Shown piece by piece: positions 44,483 through 52,743 of a stretch of 64,000 bases of DNA (positions within the stretch are counted from its first letter, which is position 1; every line of letters begins with the position of its first letter). The notes under the pieces were generated by a model. That model was not told where the DNA came from. It did not search any database and saw nothing but the letters and a program-made list of their open reading frames with translations. The stretch is from NCBI RefSeq assembly GCF_014775655.1, contig NZ_CP061274.1, positions 2,356,001 through 2,420,000 of the forward strand, read 5' to 3'. The stretch is from Clavibacter zhangzhiyongii (GTDB lineage Bacteria; Actinomycetota; Actinomycetes; Actinomycetales; Microbacteriaceae). The translations under genes and the position numbers were made by a program.

Positions 44483-45369
44483 CACGCGCGTGCCGCCCGG
44501 TCGTCCGCGTCGTCCGGGATGCCGGCGAACAGGTCGTGCTCCTCGTCCGGCGCGTCGACGCGCGACTCCACGAGCTGGAAGTCCTCGAACGGCCAGGCGC
44601 GCTGTTGCAGGTCGCGCGGCCAGCGGAAGAAGGAGCTGTCGGGCGCGACCTGGCTCGCGTGCGAGAGGAGCGCGCGGTCCCGGGCCTCGAAGTGGTCGGC
44701 GACGTGCACGTGCGTGGTCGCGAGGTCGGGGCGGTCGCCCATCCAGCCGAGCATCTCGTCGACGGCCTCGAGCATCTCGGGGGCGGCGTCCGAGGCGACC
44801 AGGTGCTCGCGCACGGCGCGGAGCTTGGCGCCGTTGAAGATCCGGTCGAAGTAGAGCTTGGAGACCTCCCACGGCTCGCCCGCGTCGGGGTACGAGCCCG
44901 GGACGCCGGACTCGCGCCACGCCTCCATCGCGATCACGTGCGCCTGGATGTGGTCGGGGTGCGGGTAGCCGCCGTTCTCGTCGTACGCCACGAGGACGTG
45001 CGGGCGGAACGCGCGGACGAGGCGGATGAGCGGCTCGGCCGACACCTCCACCGGGATGCTCGCGAAGGACGCGGGCGGCAGCGAGCCGTCCTCGCGCGCC
45101 ATGCCGGAGTCGACGTAGCCGAGCCAGCGATGCTGCACGCCCATGACGGACTGCGCGCGCGCCATCTCGATGCGGCGGAGGCCGGGCAGGTCGCGCTCGG
45201 CCATCGCGCGCTCGGCGAGGCCCTCGTTGAGGATGTCGCCCGCCTCGCCGCCCGTGCAGCTGACGACCATGACCTCGGCGCCCTGGTGCGTGTAGTGGGT
45301 GTACGTCGCCGCGCCCTTGCTGGACTCGTCGTCGGGGTGGGCGTGCACGGCCATGAGGCGCAGGGTCAC
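44482..45369 (-). CDS. mca: Mycothiol S-conjugate amidase
   Basis: A 295-residue LmbE/GlcNAc-PI deacetylase-family zinc hydrolase that cleaves mycothiol S-conjugates during detoxification. AVHAHPDDESSKG (residues 7-19) carries the His-Pro-Asp-Asp zinc/catalytic motif, and YDENGGYPHPDHIQAH (about 134-149) supplies the second His set. Length and the C-terminal part match Mca rather than MshB. The GTG at 45369 has GGAG 4 bases upstream. The gene shows that the organism uses mycothiol. It is divergent from the DUF4307 gene. Confidence 0.94.
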   Translation of the reverse strand: MTLRLMAVHAHPDDESSKGAATYTHYTHQGAEVMVVSCTGGEAGDILNEGLAERAMAERDLPGLRRIEMARAQSVMGVQHRWLGYVDSGMAREDGSLPPASFASIPVEVSAEPLIRLVRAFRPHVLVAYDENGGYPHPDHIQAHVIAMEAWRESGVPGSYPDAGEPWEVSKLYFDRIFNGAKLRAVREHLVASDAAPEMLEAVDEMLGWMGDRPDLATTHVHVADHFEARDRALLSHASQVAPDSSFFRWPRDLQQRAWPFEDFQLVESRVDAPDEEHDLFAGIPDDADDRAARA

Positions 45370-45435
45370 GGGGCTCCAAGGGTGGGGAAGGTAGTCTGGA
45401 TCCCCAGAGTACAAGGTGCGTGTGAGGAGATCGCC

Positions 45436-45918
45436 GTGACGACCGAGTCCCGATCCCCCGTCCCCGCCGGGTCCCTGCCGGACGACGACGAGACCGTCGA
45501 GCACCGCGTCCCGGCCCCGCGATCCACCCCCGCGCTCGACGAGCGGTACGGGCGCACGCGGCCCGCGCGCATCCGCCAGCGGTGGCTCTACGGGGTCGCC
45601 GGCGGGCTCGTCGCGCTCGTGTTCGGCGCGTGGGTGCTGTGGGCCGGGCTCGACCAGGCGTCGGGATCCATCGACGCCACCGACCGCGCCTTCGACATCG
45701 TCGACGACCGCACCATCGACGTCACGTTCTCGGTCGTCATGCCGACCGGCACCGCGGCCTACTGCGCGGTCCAGGCGCAGGACGAGCAGCGCTCCATCGT
45801 CGGGTGGGAGGTCGTCGAGCTCCCCGCCCAGGACGGCTTCGAGCGCATGGAGACGGTGCGGCTGCGCACCACCGGTCCCGCCGTGACCGGGTTGATCCAC
45901 AGCTGCTGGCCCGCCTAG
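45436..45918 (+). CDS. DUF4307 family membrane protein
   Basis: A 160-residue protein of the actinobacterial DUF4307 family. Hydrophilic N-terminus (about 45 residues, ending LDERYGRTRPARIRQRW), one membrane helix (about 51-70, VAGGLVALVFGAWVLWAGLD) and an extracytoplasmic domain (ATDRAFDIVDDRTIDVTFSV, then YCAVQAQDEQRSIVGWEVVE). The GTG at 45436 is chosen from AGGAGA 5 bases upstream; TAGTCT at 45392-45397 is a likely -10. It normally sits between mca and greA, as here. Function unknown. Confidence 0.9.
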   Translation: MTTESRSPVPAGSLPDDDETVEHRVPAPRSTPALDERYGRTRPARIRQRWLYGVAGGLVALVFGAWVLWAGLDQASGSIDATDRAFDIVDDRTIDVTFSVVMPTGTAAYCAVQAQDEQRSIVGWEVVELPAQDGFERMETVRLRTTGPAVTGLIHSCWPA

Positions 45919-45929
45919 AGTGGGGGATT

Positions 45930-45953
45930 CGCCCCGACGGATCCGTCGGGGCG
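45930..45953. repeat. 24-bp perfect palindrome upstream of greA
   Basis: A fully self-complementary 24-base element centred on GGATCC lies between the DUF4307 stop (45918) and the greA start (45979). It may be a terminator or attenuator hairpin for DUF4307 transcripts, or part of greA autoregulation; TAGAGT at 45916-45921 just before it looks like a -10 for greA, which would put the hairpin at the 5' end of the greA mRNA. Confidence 0.6.
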
Positions 45954-45978
45954 TCCGTGCGAGTGCAAGGAGTCCATC

Positions 45979-46467
45979 GTGGCGCAGGAGCAGGCAGTCA
46001 CCTGGCTGACCCAGGAGGCGTTCGACCGCCTCAGCAGGGAGCTCGACACCCTCAGCGTGCAGGGCCGCGAGGAGATCGCGAAGAAGATCGAGATCGCCCG
46101 CGAGGAGGGCGACCTCAAGGAGAACGGCGGCTACCACGCCGCCAAGGAGGAGCAGGGCAAGATCGAGGCCCGCATCCGCCAGCTCACGCAGCTGCTGCGC
46201 ACCGCCGAGGTCGGCGACGCCCCGGAGAGCCACGGCGTCGTGGAGCCCGGCACGGTCGTCACCGCGCTCATCGCCGGCGACGAGACCAAGTTCCTGCTCG
46301 GCAACCGCGAGATCGCGGGCGACAGCGACCTCGACGTCTACAGCGAGCAGTCCCCGCTCGGCGCCGCGATCATCGGCTGGGAGGTCGGGCGGAAGGGCGC
46401 GTACACCGCGCCCAACGGCCGCGAGATCCCCGTCGAGATCCAGGCCGTGGAGAACTACACGCCGTAG
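45979..46467 (+). CDS. greA: Transcription elongation factor GreA
   Basis: A 162-residue GreA. N-terminal coiled coil with TQEAFDRLSRELDTL, then GREEIAKKIEIAREEGDLKE, including the acidic tip D/E residues that stimulate transcript cleavage in the RNA polymerase secondary channel, and the C-terminal FKBP-like domain (SPLGAAIIGWEVG). The GTG at 45979 has AAGGAG 6 bases upstream. Length is normal. It ends at a very strong terminator. Confidence 0.96.
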   Translation: MAQEQAVTWLTQEAFDRLSRELDTLSVQGREEIAKKIEIAREEGDLKENGGYHAAKEEQGKIEARIRQLTQLLRTAEVGDAPESHGVVEPGTVVTALIAGDETKFLLGNREIAGDSDLDVYSEQSPLGAAIIGWEVGRKGAYTAPNGREIPVEIQAVENYTP

Positions 46468-46478
46468 CGCTCCCCACC

Positions 46479-46526
46479 ACGACGAGAGGGGACGCGGACC
46501 ATGTGGTCCGCGTCCCCTCTCGTCGT
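46479..46526. terminator. Long perfect inverted repeat, bidirectional terminator between greA and ilvA
   Basis: A 23-bp perfect stem (46479-46501 with 46504-46526), centred 12 bases after greA and ending 11 bases before the ilvA stop on the other strand. It is unusually long and perfect compared with other terminators here. Confidence 0.85.
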
Positions 46527-46537
46527 CCCCGGCGACC

Positions 46538-47914
46538 TCAGTCGCGCTGGAGCCGCGGGTCGTAGCCCGCGTCGCGGAGGCGCTGCACGACCTCGCCCGT
46601 GTGCTCGGGACCGCGCGTCTCCACGCTCACCTCGAGCTCGACCTCGCTGATCTGCAGCCCGCGGCCGTGGCGCGTGTGCAGCACCTCGACGACGTTCGCG
46701 TTCGCCTCGGAGATGATCTGCGACGTGCGGGCGAGCTGGCCCGGGCGGTCGGGCAGCATGATCCGCAGCTTCACGTAGCGGTCGGAGGCGGCGAGGCCGC
46801 GGCTGATGACGCGCTCCATCATGAGCGGGTCGATGTTGCCGCCCGAGAGGATCACGACGGTGCGGCCGGCGTCCGTGACGAGACCCGCGAGGATCGCCGC
46901 GACGCCCACGGCGCCCGCGGGCTCCACCACGAGCTTCGCGCGCTCGAGGAGGAGGAGCAGGGCCCGCGCGGTGTCGTCGTCCTCGACCGTGACGACCTCG
47001 TCGACGCTCTCGCGGATGATGTCGAAGTTGAGCAGGCCCGGCTTCGCCACCGCGATGCCGTCCGCGATCGTGGGCGTGATCTCGATCTCGGTCGCGCGGC
47101 CCGCGGCCAGCGACGGCGGGTAGGCGGCGGCGTTCCGCGCCTGCACGCCGACGACGCGGATGGTGCGGCCCTCCTCGGCGGCGCGCAGCTTGAGCGCGGT
47201 CGCGACCCCGGAGATCAGGCCGCCGCCGCCGATGGGCACGACGACCGTCTCCACGTCGGGCGTCTGGTCGAGGATCTCGAGGCCGAGGGTGGCCTGGCCC
47301 GTGATGACGTCCTCGTGGTCGAACGGCGGGATGAGCACGGCTCCCGTCTGCGCGGCGAACTCCGCGGCGGCGAGCAGCGGCTCGGCGACCGTGTGGCCGC
47401 GCAGGATGACCTCGGCGCCGTACTGGCGGGTGGCCTGCAGCTTCGGCAGCGCGACGCCCACCGGCATGAAGATCGTGGCGCGGATCCCGAGCTCGCGCGC
47501 GGCGAACGCGACGCCCTGCGCGTGGTTGCCGGCCGACGCGGCCACGACGCCGCGCGCCTTCTCCTCGTCGGTGAGGCGCGAGATGCGGTTGTACGCGCCG
47601 CGGATCTTGTACGACCCGGTGCGCTGCAGGTTCTCGCACTTGAGGTGCACGGGGCTGCCGAGGATCTCGGCGAGGAAGCGCGACGACTCCATCGGGGTCA
47701 CGTCGGCGACGCGGCTCACCACCTCGCGGGCGGCCCGGATGCGCTCGAGGGTGGGCGCGGATCCGCGGGGCAGCTCCCCCGCGAGCGCCGCGGCGTCCTC
47801 CCCCAGCTGCGAGGGGTCGAGCTCGTCGCCCACCGCGCGCAGTCGGGGCGGCTCGGCGTGCGGGGCGGCGGCGGCCGTCTCGGCGGGGGTCGCGGCGGGG
47901 GCGGCGTCGGTCAT
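46538..47914 (-). CDS. ilvA: Threonine ammonia-lyase (threonine dehydratase)
   Basis: A 458-residue PLP enzyme converting threonine to 2-oxobutanoate. PLP Lys in RTGSYKIRGAYNRI (about residue 103), phosphate loop GGGGLISG (about 228-235), ASAGNHAQGVAF, and a single C-terminal ACT domain (LPDRPGQLARTSQIISEANAN, from about 378). One ACT domain plus an extra 40-residue Ala-rich N-terminus resembles the actinobacterial IlvA/TdcB-like form. The ATG at 47914 has GAGGA 8 bases upstream and overlaps the stop of the PerM-like gene (ATGA). Confidence 0.93.
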   Translation of the reverse strand: MTDAAPAATPAETAAAAPHAEPPRLRAVGDELDPSQLGEDAAALAGELPRGSAPTLERIRAAREVVSRVADVTPMESSRFLAEILGSPVHLKCENLQRTGSYKIRGAYNRISRLTDEEKARGVVAASAGNHAQGVAFAARELGIRATIFMPVGVALPKLQATRQYGAEVILRGHTVAEPLLAAAEFAAQTGAVLIPPFDHEDVITGQATLGLEILDQTPDVETVVVPIGGGGLISGVATALKLRAAEEGRTIRVVGVQARNAAAYPPSLAAGRATEIEITPTIADGIAVAKPGLLNFDIIRESVDEVVTVEDDDTARALLLLLERAKLVVEPAGAVGVAAILAGLVTDAGRTVVILSGGNIDPLMMERVISRGLAASDRYVKLRIMLPDRPGQLARTSQIISEANANVVEVLHTRHGRGLQISEVELEVSVETRGPEHTGEVVQRLRDAGYDPRLQRD

Positions 47915-49143
47915 CTGGTGCGCTTCCTCGGGTTCGGGCGGCGGGTGGCGTGCGAGGCGTCGGCGGGGACCGCGGGCGGCGGCGGCTCGGGGTTCCCCCG
48001 CCAGGCGCCGCTGGCGACGTGCTTGACCATGGAGTTGAGGGTGGCGACGAGCGGGACGGCGAAGAACGTGCCCGCGATGCCGCCGACCATGCCGCCCGCG
48101 GCGACCGAGAGCACGACCGCGAGCGGGTGCACCTTGACGACCGAGCCCATGATGAGCGGCTGGAGGATGTGCCCCTCCACCTGCTGCACGATCAGCACGA
48201 TCGCGATCATGATGAGCGCCTGCGTCAGCCCGTTGTACACGAGCGCCACGAACACGGCGAGCGTGCCCGTGACGACGGCTCCGACGATCGGGATGAACGA
48301 GCCGAGGAAGACGAGCACGCCGATGGGGATGGCGAGCGGGACGCCGATGATGGCGGCGCCGCCCGCGATGCCGACCGCGTCGATCAGCGCGACGAGCACC
48401 TGCACCTTCACGAAGTTCTGCAGCGTCGTCCAGCCGGCCTTGCCCGCGCCGTCGACCGCGGGGCGCGCCAGGCGCGGGAACAGGCGCACGACCCAGCGCC
48501 ACATGCCGGGGCCGTCGATGAGGATGAACAGCGTCGAGAACAGCACGAGCAGCACGCCCGTGAGCACGTGCCCGAGCGAGGACGTGACGGAGAGCGCGCC
48601 GCTGAGGAGCGCGCCGGCGTCGCGCTGCACGGCGTCCACCGCCTGGGCGTACGCGTCGTTGAGCTGCGCCTCCGAGAGCTGCAGGGGCCCGTCCGTGAGG
48701 AAGTCGCGGACGTCCGCGTAGCGGCTGAGCGACTGCGCGCGGATGGAGTCGTACTGGCCGATGATCTGGGTGGTCACGAGGTAGACGAGCGCCGCCACCG
48801 CGACGATCACCCCGATCTCGGAGATCGCGACGGCGAGCCACTTGGGCACGCGGTGCCGCTGCATCCAGTTCGAGATGGGCACGAGCAGGGCCGCGAGCAC
48901 GATGGCGAGCAGCAGCGGGATGACCACGTACTCGAGCTGGATCACGAGCCAGCCGACCGCCCCGAGCACGCCCAGGATGAGGAGCAGGCGCCAGGCCCAC
49001 GCGCCCGCGATGACCATGCCGGGCGGCACGGCCTCGGCGACGGTGCGCGCGACCGGACGGACGGTGTCGATGTCGGGCTCGACGGGGCGCTCGGCCGCGC
49101 GGGCGGCAGCCGCGCGCGCGCGGGATCGCTGGCCGAAGATCAT
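47911..49143 (-). CDS. AI-2E family transporter (PerM-like membrane protein)
   Basis: A 410-residue polytopic membrane protein of the AI-2E/PerM family. Eight or so membrane helices, LEYVVIPLLLAIVLAALLVP near the N-terminus, GVLVFLGSFIPIVGAVVTG, then VQQVEGHILQPLIMGSVVKVHPL, the family signature, at about residues 320-340. Substrates are various; autoinducer export is only one reported case. The C-terminus is Pro/Lys/Arg-rich and cytoplasmic. TAGACT lies 6 bases before the ATG at 49143. It is coupled to ilvA. Confidence 0.92.
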   Translation of the reverse strand: MIFGQRSRARAAAARAAERPVEPDIDTVRPVARTVAEAVPPGMVIAGAWAWRLLLILGVLGAVGWLVIQLEYVVIPLLLAIVLAALLVPISNWMQRHRVPKWLAVAISEIGVIVAVAALVYLVTTQIIGQYDSIRAQSLSRYADVRDFLTDGPLQLSEAQLNDAYAQAVDAVQRDAGALLSGALSVTSSLGHVLTGVLLVLFSTLFILIDGPGMWRWVVRLFPRLARPAVDGAGKAGWTTLQNFVKVQVLVALIDAVGIAGGAAIIGVPLAIPIGVLVFLGSFIPIVGAVVTGTLAVFVALVYNGLTQALIMIAIVLIVQQVEGHILQPLIMGSVVKVHPLAVVLSVAAGGMVGGIAGTFFAVPLVATLNSMVKHVASGAWRGNPEPPPPAVPADASHATRRPNPRKRTR

Positions 49144-49149
49144 GCTGGG

Positions 49150-49155
49150 AGTCTA
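49150..49155 (-). promoter_or_regulatory. -10 element TAGACT, leaderless
   Basis: Minus-strand TAGACT, 6 bases before the ATG at 49143; identical to the hexamer upstream of lemA. Confidence 0.6.
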
Positions 49156-49228
49156 GGACGGGCCTCCCGTCCGCCCGTGCGCCCGGCCGCGGGCGGATGT
49201 CGCCCGATGCCGCGTCGGGGGCCGCGGG

Positions 49229-49234
49229 TAGCGT
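49229..49234 (+). promoter_or_regulatory. -10 element TAGCGT, leaderless
   Basis: TAGCGT lies 6 bases before the ATG at 49241. Confidence 0.55.
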
Positions 49235-49240
49235 CGGGGC

Positions 49241-50473
49241 ATGCCCGACTCCGTCTCCCCCGCCCTCGCCCGCCGCATCGCCCTGGCGGCGCAGGGGCTC
49301 GGCCGGGCCGAGGGGACCGCGGCGGGCACGCGCCGGCTGGGCGCGGTGATCCGCCGGCTCGGCCTGCTGCAGATCGACTCGGTCAACGTCTTCGAGCGCA
49401 GCCACCACCTGCCCGTGCTCGCCCGCGTCGGCCCCTATGACCGCGCCGCCCTCGACCGGATGCTGTTCGGCGGAGGCGGCGCGTACACCGAGTACTGGGC
49501 GCACCAGGCCGCCGTGCTGCCCGTCGACGACCTGCCGCTGTTCCGCTGGCGGATGGAGGCGGAGCGCGCCCGCCGCACGCGGCCCGGATCCTGGGCGCTC
49601 GAGCACGCGCCGCTCCTCGCGGAGGTGCGCGCCGAGCTCGGCCGCACGGGTCCGGTGCCGGCGAGCGCCGTCGAGCACGAGGCGAACGTGCGCACGGGCC
49701 CGTGGTGGGGCTGGTCGGACGTGAAGCGCGCGCTGGAGGCGATGTTCGCGTGGGGCGAGATCGCGAGCGTGGGGCGCCGCGGGTTCGAGCGCGTCTACGG
49801 CCTCGCGGAGGACGTGCTCCCCGCCGCGGTCCGCGACCGCGACGTGCCCGAGGAGGACGCCGTCCGCGAGCTGGTGCGCCGCGCCGCCGTCGCGCACGGC
49901 ATCGGCACCGCGGCCGACCTCGGCGACTACCACCGGCTGTCGCGCGCCGCCACCGATCGCGCGCTCCGGGACCTCGCGGACGCGGGCGAGGTGCTGCCCG
50001 TCACGGTGCCCAGCTGGGAGGGGCGCGGGAAGCCGCTGCCCGTGTGGCTGCACCGGGACGCGCGGCTGCCCCGGCGGATCCGCGGCGAGGCGCTGCTCTC
50101 GCCGTTCGACCCGGTCGTGTGGTTCCGCGAGCGGGCGCTCCGCCTCTTCGACCTGCACTACCGGATCGAGATCTACACCCCGGCCGCGCAGCGCGTGCAC
50201 GGCTACTACGTGCTGCCGGTGCTGATGGACGACGAGATCGTCGCCCGGGTCGACCTCAAGAGCGACCGGCAGGCGGGCGTGCTGCGCGTGCAGGCGTCGT
50301 GGGCCGAGGGACGGCACGACGCCTCCGTCGTCGCCGAGCGGATCGCCCCGCTGCTGGAGCGCGCCGCCGCGTGGCAGGGCCTCGAGCGCGTGGGCGTCGT
50401 CGACCGCGGCACGCTCGCGCCGGCGCTGCGGGCGCACCTGCCCGCGATCGACGCGACGGCCGCGCCGGCCTGA
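49241..50473 (+). CDS. YcaQ/AlkX-like winged-helix DNA glycosylase family protein
   Basis: A 410-residue HTH_42 (YcaQ) family protein built of tandem winged helices: IRRLGLLQIDSVNVFERSHH (the conserved QIDSV), EYWAHQAAVLPVDDLPLFRW (containing the family's H-x-A), and SPFDPVVWFRERALRLFDLHYRIEIY near residue 290, then GYYVLPVLMDDEIVARVDLK. E. coli YcaQ unhooks DNA interstrand crosslinks, and streptomycete AlkX/AZL-type proteins protect against alkylating agents, so a DNA repair role is likely. It is convergent with lemA. Confidence 0.88.
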   Translation: MPDSVSPALARRIALAAQGLGRAEGTAAGTRRLGAVIRRLGLLQIDSVNVFERSHHLPVLARVGPYDRAALDRMLFGGGGAYTEYWAHQAAVLPVDDLPLFRWRMEAERARRTRPGSWALEHAPLLAEVRAELGRTGPVPASAVEHEANVRTGPWWGWSDVKRALEAMFAWGEIASVGRRGFERVYGLAEDVLPAAVRDRDVPEEDAVRELVRRAAVAHGIGTAADLGDYHRLSRAATDRALRDLADAGEVLPVTVPSWEGRGKPLPVWLHRDARLPRRIRGEALLSPFDPVVWFRERALRLFDLHYRIEIYTPAAQRVHGYYVLPVLMDDEIVARVDLKSDRQAGVLRVQASWAEGRHDASVVAERIAPLLERAAAWQGLERVGVVDRGTLAPALRAHLPAIDATAAPA

Positions 50474-50482
50474 GGCCGCCGG

Positions 50483-51049
50483 CTAGAACTGGACGCGCGG
50501 CGGCTCGGCGATGGACGCGAGGCTCGAGACCTCGTAGAAGTCCCGCTCGCCGAAGCCGAGCCCGCGCACGAAGAGCGTGTTCGGGAAGTGCGTGATCTTG
50601 GTGTTGAGCTCGCGGACGCCGCCGTTGTAGAAGCGGCGCGAGGCCTGGATGCGGTCCTCGGTGTCGACGAGCTCGCCCTGGAGCTGGAGGAACGTCTGGC
50701 TCGTCTGCAGCTGCGGGTACGCCTCGGCGACCGCGAACAGCGACTTCATGGCACCCTGCAGGTGCTCCTCGGCGGCGCTCGCCTCGACGGGGCTCCCGGC
50801 GCTGATCGTCTCCGTGCGGGCGGATGCCACCGACTCGAACACCCGGTTCTCGTGCGCCGCGTAGCCCTTGACCGACTCGATGATGGTCGGTAGCAGGTCC
50901 GCCCGTCTCTTCAGCTGCACGGTGATGTCGCTCCACGCCTCGTCCACCCGGACGTTGAGCGTGACGAGGGCGTTGTAGGTGGCCCAGAGGTAGATGCCGA
51001 CGAGCACTGCCAGGAGCACGACGACGCCCAGCGCGATCCACAGTTCCAT
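50483..51049 (-). CDS. lemA: LemA family protein
   Basis: A 188-residue membrane-anchored helical protein: one N-terminal transmembrane helix (residues 4-24, LWIALGVVVLLAVLVGIYLW), then the LemA helical bundle with YNALVTLNVRVDEAWSDITVQLKRRADL, cut here by convention, followed by KGYAAHENRVFESVASAR and RRFYNGGVRELNTKITHFPN. The ATG at 51049 starts directly at the helix and is 7 bases from TAGACT. Function in bacteria is poorly defined. The usual partner (a TPM-domain protein) is absent. Confidence 0.93.
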   Translation of the reverse strand: MELWIALGVVVLLAVLVGIYLWATYNALVTLNVRVDEAWSDITVQLKRRADLLPTIIESVKGYAAHENRVFESVASARTETISAGSPVEASAAEEHLQGAMKSLFAVAEAYPQLQTSQTFLQLQGELVDTEDRIQASRRFYNGGVRELNTKITHFPNTLFVRGLGFGERDFYEVSSLASIAEPPRVQF

Positions 51050-51056
51050 GCTGGGG

Positions 51057-51062
51057 AGTCTA
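51057..51062 (-). promoter_or_regulatory. -10 element TAGACT for lemA, leaderless
   Basis: Minus-strand TAGACT, 7 bases before the ATG at 51049. Confidence 0.6.
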
Positions 51063-51133
51063 CGCGCGGGTCCGAGGAGCACCCGGGGAGAGAGCCGGGG
51101 GCGCACCCGTACTGGGGGCGTCGAGGTGGAGCG

Positions 51134-52552
51134 TCAGCCGCGGGCGCGCAGCGCGTCGCGGAGGAAGAGGTACGAGGAGCGGGGCGTGCGGTCGCGCGTG
51201 CGCGGATCCACGTGGACGAGCCCGCGCGGCGTCGAGACGCCGGCCTCCCACTCGAACCCGTCGAGCAGGCTCCCCGCGACGACCGCCTCGAGCCGCACGC
51301 CCTCCGCGGGCCCGCCCGGCGCGACCGCGGCGAGCGCGGCGGTGAGGTGGTCGGAGACGGCGTGGGCGCGACGCGGATCCCGACGGCTGCCGTCGCGGTC
51401 GTCCACCTGCTCGGGGTGCGCCGCGTCCAGGCCGGAGAGCACGACGGGCGGGAGGGCGTCGCCGTAGCGCGCGCGGAGGTCGGCCAGCACGACGGGCACG
51501 AGGTCGGGGGCGACCGGGTGGCCGTCGAGCGAGGCGGGGTGGTCGGTCCAGGGCAGCTCGGCGAACGGGATCGCGGTGGACCCGGCGACCAGGCGCGGCA
51601 CGGCGGCGATGCGGATCGGGTCGGCGAGCGCGACGCCGTAGTGGTCGAGCGGCTGGCCGATGGCGCGGAGGTCGGCGGGATCCACGCGGGCGAGCCGCTC
51701 GAACGCCTCGGCGTGCGGGCCGTCGAGGTCGGGGTAGCGGCCGAGCAGCACGGCGTCGGCGAACAGGTCCTGGTGCAGGGCGCGGGCGACGACGGCGGCC
51801 ACGCGGTCGTCGTCGTCGGCGGTGGCCGCCTCGACGACCCGGTGCGCGTTCACGATCCCCACGCGGGCCGACGAGCGCGCGCCGCGGATCGCCTCGACGG
51901 CGCGCCCGTGCGCGAGGAGCTGGTGGTGCACGGTGGGCAGCGCGTCGAGCCCGAGGCGGGATCCGGGCGCGTGCGTCCCGGTGACGTGGCCGGCCATCGT
52001 GGTGAGGGCGGGCGTGCGCAGCGTCACCCAATCGGGCACGCGGTCGGCGAGCGCCTCGGCGACGAGGTACGCCAGGTCGCCGAAGCGGAGGGCCGTGTCG
52101 CGGTGCAGCCAGCCGCCGCGGTCCTGCAGCTCGACCGGCAGGTCGTGGTCGTGCAGGGCGGCGCGCGGGCGGATCCCCGCCGCCAGCAGCGCGTCGACCA
52201 GCTCGTCGTAGAAGCCGATGCCCTCGCGGCGGAGCCCGCCGCGGGCCTCGGGCTGCACCCGGGACCAGGAGACGGAGAAGGACAGGACGTCGACGCCGAG
52301 CTCGGAGGCGAGCGCGACGTCCTCCGGCATCCGGGCGATGTGGTCCGCTCCGCGCTCGGGATCCGCGCCGTCGACGACCGCGCCGGGCCGCCGGGCGAAC
52401 GCGTCCCACACCGACTCGGTGCGACCGCCCTCGTGCGCGCGGCCCTCGACCTTCGCGGCGCTCGTGCCGACCCCGATGCGCGGGCCGCCCGCGAGGAGGC
52501 CCGCCAGCTCGGTCGGCGTGGGGCGGTCGGGAGCTGCGTCGCGAGGGGTCAC
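51134..52552 (-). CDS. Glycoside hydrolase family 1-like protein lacking catalytic glutamates
   Basis: A 472-residue protein with a clear GH1 beta-glucosidase fold: DVALASELGVDVLSFSVSWS, RVQPEARGGLRREGIGFYDE, ELQDRGGWLHRDTALRFGDL, and SLLDGFEWEAGVSTPRGLVH near the end. In GH1 the acid/base is the Glu of T-L/F-N-E-P and the nucleophile the Glu of T/S-E-N-G. Here those positions read T-L-R-T-P (177-181) and V-L-S-G (371-374), so both catalytic Glu are gone. The usual HWDLP loop is also altered to HDHDLP. It is probably not a retaining glycosidase; a binding or regulatory role, or decay in progress, is possible. The GTG at 52552 follows GATACT by 7 bases. No frameshift is present. Confidence 0.8.
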   Translation of the reverse strand: MTPRDAAPDRPTPTELAGLLAGGPRIGVGTSAAKVEGRAHEGGRTESVWDAFARRPGAVVDGADPERGADHIARMPEDVALASELGVDVLSFSVSWSRVQPEARGGLRREGIGFYDELVDALLAAGIRPRAALHDHDLPVELQDRGGWLHRDTALRFGDLAYLVAEALADRVPDWVTLRTPALTTMAGHVTGTHAPGSRLGLDALPTVHHQLLAHGRAVEAIRGARSSARVGIVNAHRVVEAATADDDDRVAAVVARALHQDLFADAVLLGRYPDLDGPHAEAFERLARVDPADLRAIGQPLDHYGVALADPIRIAAVPRLVAGSTAIPFAELPWTDHPASLDGHPVAPDLVPVVLADLRARYGDALPPVVLSGLDAAHPEQVDDRDGSRRDPRRAHAVSDHLTAALAAVAPGGPAEGVRLEAVVAGSLLDGFEWEAGVSTPRGLVHVDPRTRDRTPRSSYLFLRDALRARG

Positions 52553-52559
52553 CTGAGCC

Positions 52560-52565
52560 AGTATC
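52560..52565 (-). promoter_or_regulatory. -10 element GATACT for the GH1-like gene, leaderless
   Basis: Minus-strand GATACT lies 7 bases before the GTG at 52552; no RBS is present, so the start choice rests on this spacing. Confidence 0.45.
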
Positions 52566-52706
52566 GGGCACGGGGAGGCGTCGCCCTCGCCCGCCCGGGA
52601 CGCCCGTCGCGGGGCACGCGCCCCGCCCGCGCACACCCCGCATGCCGCCCGCACGGACGGGCCGCACAGGTTGCCATACCACTTCCGTCACGGTCGGTGC
52701 GGGCGG

Positions 52707-52735
52707 TTGACATGCCCTGCGGATCCCGTCTGAAT
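52707..52735 (+). promoter_or_regulatory. Sigma-70-type promoter TTGACA-N17-CTGAAT
   Basis: A consensus -35 (TTGACA, 52707-52712), a 17-base spacer and a -10 CTGAAT (52730-52735), followed 8 bases later by the GTG at 52744. This is the best full promoter in the window. Confidence 0.75.
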
Positions 52736-52743
52736 GGTCCACG

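Noticed and set aside
46538-50437. An uninterrupted 1299-codon frame on the minus strand.
   Set aside because: Only the last 458 codons are ilvA. The rest runs antisense or out of frame through the AI-2E and YcaQ-like genes, whose own frames carry the recognisable motifs.
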